NCBI GenBank assembly: GCA_946811695.1
Contig: OX328125.1
Location: 106,087,347-106,151,346 of the forward strand
Length of the DNA stretch: 64,000 bases
Origin: Gonocerus acuteangulatus
Lineage: Eukaryota; Arthropoda; Insecta; Hemiptera; Coreidae
Direction of reading: 5' to 3'
Below, one piece after another: positions 57,899 to 64,000 of the stretch. The notes below the pieces were generated by a model. The model worked only from the letters and a program-made list of their open reading frames with translations, was not told where the DNA came from and made no database searches. Numbering within the stretch: position 1 is the first letter of the stretch; the number at the start of each line of letters is the position of its first letter. A program made the translations under genes and the position numbers.

Positions 57899-59165
57899 TA
57901 GGGGAACCACTTTTATATATATATATATATATATATATTTTGACCACTTTGCAAAATTTAATTTTTTTTAGCTTCAATATTAACGCTAAATTCATTGTTT
58001 TTATTTAATTGTAATTAGCATTCTATTGCTTATCATATTTAATTTTTTCAAGGTTCTAGCTTTACATTTAATATTTTTTATTAATTTTTAAAAAAAATAA
58101 TCGTACTGTGGTCAAAGGTACAACATGTAGTTGTACCTTTGACCACGGGGTGTTGTACCTCTAACCACGTAAAAACAATACAGCAGTCCAGAAAAAAAAA
58201 ATTGTATTCAGTAATATTATAATTAATTGTAAGTTTAATAAATACTAGACATGGATGTAAGCATAATAGAAAAGAAACTATTATTGATATTATGTTATGC
58301 TTAATATGCTGAAAAATCCAGTCCAATCGATAAACGTTTTAACTGTCAAGCAGATCCACTAGCAATAGTAGGGTATGGAAGTTTAGCCACAATGTCTTCA
58401 ACATCAATATCATACACATTTTCATCTTCTCTCTTAAACTTGTCACTTAAAGTTTGTTTTTTCAAATATTGGATCTTAAACATTGGGCATTTAATACCAC
58501 AGATATCTGCGACTAAATATGTAATAGTAATACCTATTAATTTTTTTTTTTAATTTGTAGCAGAAGAACATAAAAGTTGAATTATAAAAAAAATACTCAG
58601 GTGTGTTGTACCTTTGACCTGGTCAAAGGAACAACAACTAGTCGTGGTCAGAGGTACAACATCCTGGTAGTGAAAATTAAAAAGTATGCTAAAAATTTTA
58701 GGGTTAAGATAAATCAATTTCAGAGGCTACAACATGTTTCTTATTGTAATAGCTACTTTGTCAAATGATTTCCATCTAAAAAGACTTAATACAAAAAATA
58801 TTATGAGGCAAAACGTCATCAATAAATAACTTACATTTTTATGATAGAAATGGATAAGTATTTTTTGCAAGAATCCTCTTTGACTTGAATAATCCAAAGT
58901 AGGTTACAGAAGCCCTCTAGGGAAGGAGCTAAACACTAATTAGACCAAAATTTATAAAATGTTGCTACATGCCGCCACAGCCTCGGTGGTCAAAGGTACA
59001 ATATGGTCAGAGGTACAACACCTTCCCGTATATAGATATATACATTTTAACGGGGGTCATTTTCGGTGTCTACTAGATAGGCTTGATAAAGATTTGAAGA
59101 AATTTTTCAAAAATTCCGTCATGAGTCCAACCTCAATAGCTACTTTCCTTCGGAGGAAAGTGCTA
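57041..59165 (-). mobile_element. HINE-A copy 6, split by element G
   Basis: The 3' half in reverse (AAGTCCGTCACGTAGAAGCT) to the AAACTCCGCTATCGTGTTAA, CAGACACACA stretch lies at 57041-57760, then (TA)n. The 5' part (ACGGGGGTCATTTTCGGTGT to CTTCGGAGGAAAGTGCTA) lies at 59046-59165. The separating 1.2 kb is foreign and is bounded by TA-rich sequence. Confidence 0.75.
57900..59036. mobile_element. Element G with eight 17-bp motif copies
   Basis: GTGGTCAAAGGTACAAC or its close variants occur at 58108-58124 (+), 58130-58146 (-), 58152-58168 (-), 58605-58619 (-), 58621-58635 (+), 58644-58660 (+), 58986-59002 (+) and 59003-59019 (+). They fall in three clusters. The first two copies form a perfect hairpin with a 5-base spacer. 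The sequence sits between the halves of a HINE-A TA tract. No transposase frame; short frames here are not supported. Clustered palindromic motifs are typical of transposase-binding sites at element ends, but no family is identified. Confidence 0.6.
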
Positions 59166-59756
59166 ATAGAAAACTCTGTTCAGTAAGTAGGTGCGCTATA
59201 GTATTTTCTCCTGTATTGCATAATGGGCATGTTTGATCTATATAAAAAACAGCGCAGCTTTTCTATATGTATCGTCAGCTTTTCTATAAAACAAAGGGTT
59301 ATAAAGGTAATGAAGGGTTACTTTCCAATATCACTTCCTTTAATCACGTAAGTAAGTATTCAATAGTCATTTTTTTTTTTTTTTTTTTGCAAAAGGTGAC
59401 GTCATTGAAGATCCATCAACGTAAATAACTACGGTAAGAAGAGGAAGATACATAGCCTTATTAATATGCAACCTAGATGCGAGCTGGAGCTTGATACAAC
59501 AACACAATCCCCTGGGAATCTGCAGTGACTATTTCTCTGCTGCTGACCTAGATTTGGGTGGGAATCCAGGCCAATGTCAGAGCAGCTAGCGGCCGCGCTC
59601 CCTATGACTAACTCCGCTCACCGCATATACTCTTTATATCTACATCAGTCCGGGCAACTCTTGATTTATTCACAAGGATTATTAGAGAGTTCAGCTTATA
59701 TCAGCTTCATACAACAGAGGATTAAAGATTTTTTTTAACGCATTCAAATATAAACG
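59166..59756. other. No recognisable feature
   Basis: Contains a T run (59371-59388) and a less AT-rich part at 59460-59620. No supported gene. Confidence 0.4.
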
Positions 59757-59810
59757 GTGTGTCAAACTGAAAATATGTACTATGGACCTCAAAACAAGAA
59801 AACGTTTTTC
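59757..59810 (+). mobile_element. Truncated terminal repeat of the 60.7-kb TIR element
   Basis: GGTGTGTCAAACTGAAAATA, TGTACTATGGACCTCAAAAC, AAGAAAA resembles the ends at 60.71 and 62.77 kb (GGTGTTTCAGGG, CAGAAAATATGAAC, GGAACTCAAAACAAG). Only about 50 bp remain. Confidence 0.6.
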
Positions 59811-59827
59811 TAATTGACTGAGCAAAA

Positions 59828-60555
59828 GGAATGTACGAAATCCGAAAGCAAGTTAAGACAGATTAAAAACACAACAGGAGCCTGGTTGAACGAAAACCTC
59901 ACAAGACGGGAACAAGTAGTATTAACCAGGCTTAGAATTGGACACTGCTTACTAACTCACGGACATCTTATGCAAAAAACAGACAGACCAAAATGCAGAC
60001 ATTGTAACGAGGACCTTACAGTAAAACACATACTTATAGACTGTAGACAGAGAGACAACTTACAAATACCACACGACTTAGTTGAAATATTATTACCAAG
60101 TAGCCCTTACATCAACACAATACTCAAACATTTAAAAACACTTAACATATACTCAAAAATTTAATAAAATATGTAAAATTTATAGTAAAGTTTAGTTGAG
60201 CCTTTGTGTTTTGTTTTTTTTGTTTTTTTGTTTTTTTTTCTAAATGAAATTTCCAATTGCCCTCCATCTGCATTAAAAGTAAAAAAATCAAAATGAGATC
60301 ATTTTAATTTAAAGTACTTATACATATTCCTTATAATATATATACCTATGTATATTTATTTATTTTCTATTCCTTTATTTACTATTATTTTGTTGTTTTC
60401 AGTTTCATTTATTTTGTTATACTTTATAATTATTTATTTCATTTTTTTATTTATTTATCTTTTTCTTTTGGACTGAGACAGATTTTCATAGTGATAAACT
60501 GTAAGGAGACCATCGCCAAACGTTACGGGTCTCTGAAAACAAATAAATAAATAAA
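59828..60555 (+). pseudogene. 5'-truncated I/Jockey-like LINE with 17-bp target duplication
   Basis: 59828-60164 encodes the C-terminal end of ORF2: TGAWLNENLTRREQVVLTRL, RIGHCLLTHGHLM, PKCRHCNEDLTVKHILIDCR, ending LKTLNIYSKI. L-T-R-L-R-I-G-H-x-x-L-T-H-G-H followed by C-x2-C-x8-H-x4-C is the conserved end of I/Jockey-type LINE ORF2. Same family as 19.38-20.40 kb. The 3' UTR has long T-rich tracts and ends (AAAT)n. The target duplication TAATTGACTGAGCAAAA is at 59811-59827 and 60556-60572. No catalytic domain remains. Confidence 0.9.
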
Positions 60556-60572
60556 TAATTGACTGAGCAAAA

Positions 60573-60709
60573 CCCCTTGCTGTTGGGTAGCTCTACAAAT
60601 AAATAACACCCCCCCCCCCAAAAAAATATTTTCATTACGTGTCGTTTTTTTTAATTTGTTTTTTAATGCAACAAAAAAAAATGTATACACTTTAATAATG
60701 GTTTATATA
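60573..60709. other. Older LINE 3' end and palindromic flank
   Basis: CCCCTTGCTGTTGGGTAGCT, CTACAAATAAATAAC is the 3' end of another LINE, the target of the previous insertion. AATGTATACACTTTAATAAT at 60680-60699 returns inverted at 62791-62810, so the TIR element sits near the centre of another palindrome. Confidence 0.55.
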
Positions 60710-60916
60710 CAGGGTGTTTCAGGGTTAACTAGCTAAACAGAAAATATGAACTAAGGAACTCAAAACAAGAAAAAAAAATCCTCTGAAGTTATGTCCGCAA
60801 TCGCTTTGTATAGGAGATACGCACACCTAAAGATTTTCATTGTTATGAATTATTTACGTTATATGAAATAAATAAAACCTATTTATTTGTTCTAACTGCT
60901 TTATAATTAACATTAA

Positions 60917-61851
60917 CCCTGGAATTAAAACATGATGAAACTGTTACAAATCTCACAATGTGGGGTCATATAAGACCCCATCTAGTCTTTCGTAATTCTT
61001 TTACAAATTTGGTGTTAGGTGTCTGAAATGATATTTTAAGATGACTACCATGTATAATATAATAATTTATAAGCAAATAATCTTATTTAATTTTGAGATG
61101 AGGGAGTGGGAAATCAAACATCAAAATACCACAAATTTAGACATAAGTTTATTTTAATATTTGTCCTCTGAATATCAACATTAAATATAACGTTTTCTTC
61201 TATAATATTTTTTCTTTATGACTGCTAGAATAAAAAAATACTATAATATGTAAAATTGCTTTAAAAGGGGAAAAAATATAGTGACTTGAATGTATGCACA
61301 TTATAATGATCAAAAAAATAAAAATATTGTTATTCATTTATACACTTTTCAAATATTGTTTGTCAGTGTTCAGCACACAGACTCTTACTACACTTTGCGC
61401 AAAGTGTTACAGTTTTCCTGTCTTTTTTTACGATCAAAAACACCACATGGTATATATGGCCATCCTCTTTTTCACTCTTATCACATACTTCAACAATTTC
61501 ACCATCTTCACTATCTAAAACGTCTCGAAACTCTCTGTTTTTCTCTTTTACAATTTGCCAAAGCAACTCATAGCGAATTTCATCTTCAGTGCAAAATAAT
61601 TTATCGTTAGACATACTACATTCGATCAATAAATATATTACATAAACCACAACGTGGGGTCGCCCATGACCCAAAGGCTTTATATACCTTCACAGGGATA
61701 GGAATGAGAAAAGTTTGGGTCTGTATTATAATCACCTTGTCAGGACAGGAAGGTAGAGGATCGGACATGTTTAACAGCTGGAATGTGTAGGAAATGACAA
61801 ATATTTTCAGAACTCAGGGGTCACGGGTGACCCCACGTTGTGATTCCAGGG
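60917..61851 (-). mobile_element. piggyBac-like element, internally deleted, 935 bp
   Basis: TTAA at 60913-60916 and 61852-61855 flanks ends CCCTGGAATTAAAACATG and GTGATTCCAGGG. A subterminal motif (CACAA(T/C)GTGGGGTC) follows near each end. TTAA duplication and CCC-starting ends define piggyBac-like elements. It is inserted in the left arm of the DUF4817-type element; arm sequence resumes exactly after the right TTAA. Confidence 0.85.
61363..61674 (-). pseudogene. piggyBac-like transposase remnant (N and C ends fused)
   Basis: A 103-codon frame. A likely internal start (MSNDKLFCTEDEIRYELLWQ, residue 21) is followed by an acidic stretch (DVLDSEDGEIVEVCDKSEKE), and the end TVTLCAKCSKSLCAEH has C92, C95, C100, H103. 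piggyBac transposases start with an acidic N terminus and end with a cysteine-rich C-terminal domain containing C-x2-C-x4-C-x2-H spacing. The whole catalytic core (about 500 residues in the family) is missing, so this looks like an internal deletion joining the two ends. The assignment rests on TTAA flanks plus this C terminus; similarity of the middle is uncertain. Confidence 0.6.
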
Positions 61852-62048
61852 TTAAGAATCATATTAAATGTTTTTCAAAGTGACGTTATGTCCCCTAATA
61901 TAAAAACTATTGGCAACATAAGGATTAATACTATTATGGAGAAGGATTAATGCTACTATGGAATTAGCATTAGGAACTGTGAATAACATTTATCAGTTTG
62001 TAAGAAGGTTTTGCAAAGTACCCATCATTACGCCTTAAGTTTATACTA

Positions 62049-62457
62049 ATGGTGAATATGCCGATATGGTGTTTTTGTACGACTTTTGCAATGGATAATG
62101 CTACCCATCGTGAAAATGCCAGGCGATTTCCGAATTACCAAGCAAGTCTTATCTTTATCTCCATGTTTCAACGTCTTAGAGAAACTGGTACATTTCCTAT
62201 AATACCATGTGCTGATGGTGTTTTTGTCCCTTTAACTGAAGAAATGAGTGTGACCATATTACAATATTTTGATGATAATCCATGTGTCAGTTTACGAAGC
62301 AGAATTAAATACTACGCTAACTACAGTATGGAGACCTCTCATTCCGGACGGACTTCACCCACATCATTATCAACAGGTAGAAAATTTATTAACACAAGAT
62401 TTTCGGCAAATAAGACATTTTTTGAGATTGGTACTTAAATCAAGTGGCAGTTCCTAA
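62049..62457 (+). pseudogene. DUF4817-type transposase N-terminal remnant, frameshifted
   Basis: 62049-62300 reads DNATHRENARRFPNYQASLI, FISMFQRLRETGTFPI and then TEEMSVTILQYFDDNPCVSL; after a frameshift near 62310, the frame starting 62269 reads TVWRPLIPDGLHPHHYQQVE, DFRQIRHFLRL. N-A-x-x-A-x-x-x-Y-x-x-R-(F/Y)-P, then F-x-x-x-x-Q-R-L-R-E-T-G and T-V-W-R-x-L-x-x-x-x-x-H-P-x-H-Y-Q-x-V form the helix-turn-helix region of a common insect transposase family (Pfam domain DUF4817). The catalytic domain is absent. Non-functional. Confidence 0.8.
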
Positions 62458-62772
62458 TGCTAATTCCATAGTAGCATTAATCCTTATCCATAATAGTATT
62501 AATCCTTATGCTGCCAATAGTTACTATATTAGCGGACATACCTTCACTTAGAAATACATTTAATATGAATCTAAATGTTAATTATAAAGCAGTAAGAACA
62601 AATAAATAGGTTTTATTTATTTCATAAACCTAACGTAAATAATTCTTAACAATGAAAATCTTTAGGTGTGAATAACTCCTAAACAAAGCGTTTGCGGACA
62701 TACCTTCAGAGGAAATTTTTTTCTTGTTTTGAGGTCCTTCATATTTTCAGTTTGGCTAGTTTACACCCTGTA

Positions 62773-64000
62773 TATAAATATCCTGTGGACCATTATTAAA
62801 GGGTATACATTCTTATTCTTTGCTTTAAAAAATACATACAGTAAGTAATGTACTAATGTGTGAGCTTTTTACACAAATCTTTTCAGTAAACCAGCATTTC
62901 AGTAGCATTTTGTAATGAAATGTTTTTTATGCAATACTTATATAATGACGTAATTTAATAGATACTTTTAATACTGTGCTTTCGATGGAACGAAATAATA
63001 CTTTGAAAATTCATTGAATCTATTTATATCTAATGTAATATTTTAGTATTCCGAATGATAACCCTCCACTTTTAGAAATTATGCAAAATCTTTCGAATAC
63101 TGTTTCTAGAGATGGATGTGGTCCTATAAAAATGTACGCTTAACCTATTTTGTAAGGAATTCAATTAGCTTTCGAATGTTTACCTTTTCCTTACAAGGCC
63201 TTACATATTTTTTTGCTTAACCATAATAAAATACAATGTTTTTAAGTTAAAAAATGGAAACACTGTAACTATTACGTTTAAAAAAAAGTATACTCAAGAT
63301 ATACATATAAAATAACTCTTAAAAATGTGAGATTTTCAATATCTGGGCAAATTTTCAGCCCTTTGCACGACTGAAAGATATCAACTGATCTAAACCAAAC
63401 GAATACACAATGTTTTTAGGCTCTATTCGAAGACGTTAAAAACTATTATATTAAGAAATCATCAAATTCAAAAATTTAAAAAATAGTCGCAAAAAGTAAG
63501 ATTTTTCAAATTTTGTAAAATTTCAAAGCCTATGCGCGAACGGAAGATGTCAACCGATTTTGATCATTTTTGTTTCCTTTTATTTCTCTATATAATTCGC
63601 AACTTTCCCGCGCTATTACAACTTCGAAACAAAAAAATAAGTTTTTTCGGCCCACCCTAATGTACACAGCTTCTGTACTAAATGTTGTGCGTTATGCCCA
63701 GCTCGCGTCGTCTGATCGAGTCTGTTAGGAAGTAACTTTTTATTTTAAATACTAGCATTTTACGTTGTTCTTGATTCACTTTAAATTAAAGTGTGTAATT
63801 CATGTATAAACGCATAACATAAACATTATCACGAAAACATTCATGATTTTTATACGATGCACCCGTTAACAATTTCAACAGAATCAAAAACACTGTAGTT
63901 ATTTGAGCGAAACACTCTTGTCTAACGATTAAAAATAAAACTATACTGTAAGAAGCATAAGTATATTTTTAAACAAATTTATGAGTTTATTTCTCGGCGA
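62773..64000. other. No recognisable feature
   Basis: AT-rich sequence with no reading frame above background. The first 50 bases are the right flank of the palindrome around the TIR element (GGGTATACATTCTTATTC). The phrases CTATGCGCGAACGGAAGATG and AACCGATTTTGATCATTTT at about 63530-63570 have the flavour of the TE interiors seen elsewhere, but no copy was found. Confidence 0.4.

Larger units (their letters stand above)
60710..62770 (+). mobile_element. TIR element with DUF4817-type transposase remnant
   Basis: Ends CAGGGTGTTTCAGGGTTAAC and GTTTACACCCTG (inverse at the right), flanked by TA 60708-60709 and 62771-62772. Inverted arms run about 330 bp: 60710-60912 plus 61856-61980 on the left (the gap is the piggyBac-like insertion) and 62448-62770 on the right. 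The core at about 62040-62447 carries transposase fragments. TA duplication fits the Tc1/mariner superfamily. Confidence 0.85.

Overview
The window looks like a gene-poor, transposon-dense stretch of an invertebrate, most probably arthropod (insect), nuclear genome. The evidence is the repeat content: Jockey/I-like non-LTR retrotransposon tails, a Penelope-like element (PLE) with a GIY-YIG domain, mariner, piggyBac-like and DUF4817-type transposase remnants, a 5S rRNA-derived SINE, tRNA-derived SINEs, and long (TA)n tracts. I see no host protein-coding gene, no functional tRNA or rRNA gene, no operon and no CRISPR array. Nearly all long reading frames are satellite, (TA)n or poly-A/T artefacts. 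Family names below (HINE-A, HINE-B, C, D, EP, F, G) are my own labels.

Two related families dominate. HINE-A (about 1.05-1.25 kb; six copies plus fragments) and HINE-B (about 0.6-1.9 kb; six copies plus a fragment) share one layout: a 5' end AGC(A/G)C followed by a small palindrome, an 11-12 bp subterminal inverted repeat, an internal (TA)n tract just after an ACAGACA-type motif, and a 3' end with a short hairpin followed by a T run. This is the layout of non-autonomous Helentrons (DINE-1/HINE type). Several copies can be compared with an unoccupied copy of the same target elsewhere in the window. They sit in A/T runs with no extended target duplication.

Layout: 1-3.4 kb, HINE-A, PLE remnant with two hammerhead-ribozyme-like motifs, hAT-like MITE. 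4.4-5.1 kb, 5S-derived SINE and a SINE tail. 5.5-9.85 kb, a 70-bp satellite split by a 1.7-kb foldback transposon. 10-16.2 kb, SINE, two HINE-A copies and a 72-bp satellite that appears to have grown from a transposon end (element C). 16.6-30.4 kb, HINE-B copies, nested Jockey-like LINEs, SINEs, foldbacks and an inverted PLE pair. 30.7-37 kb, tRNA-derived SINE, a 2.5-kb palindrome of element F, and a TIR element with a nested LINE. 37-50 kb, minisatellites, foldback D, interspersed repeat EP carrying three different insertions, and an internally deleted mariner. 50-59 kb, HINE-B, HINE-A and a tandem duplication split by HINE-A. 59.8-62.8 kb, a LINE and a piggyBac-like element nested in a DUF4817-type TIR element.

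The sequences interact as hosts and parasites of one another. LINE tails supply T-rich targets for HINEs, satellites host foldbacks, and HINE (TA)n tracts host further elements. None of the coding remnants seems able to make a complete transposase or reverse transcriptase. The one tidy small frame is a 117-codon mariner DNA-binding-domain frame.
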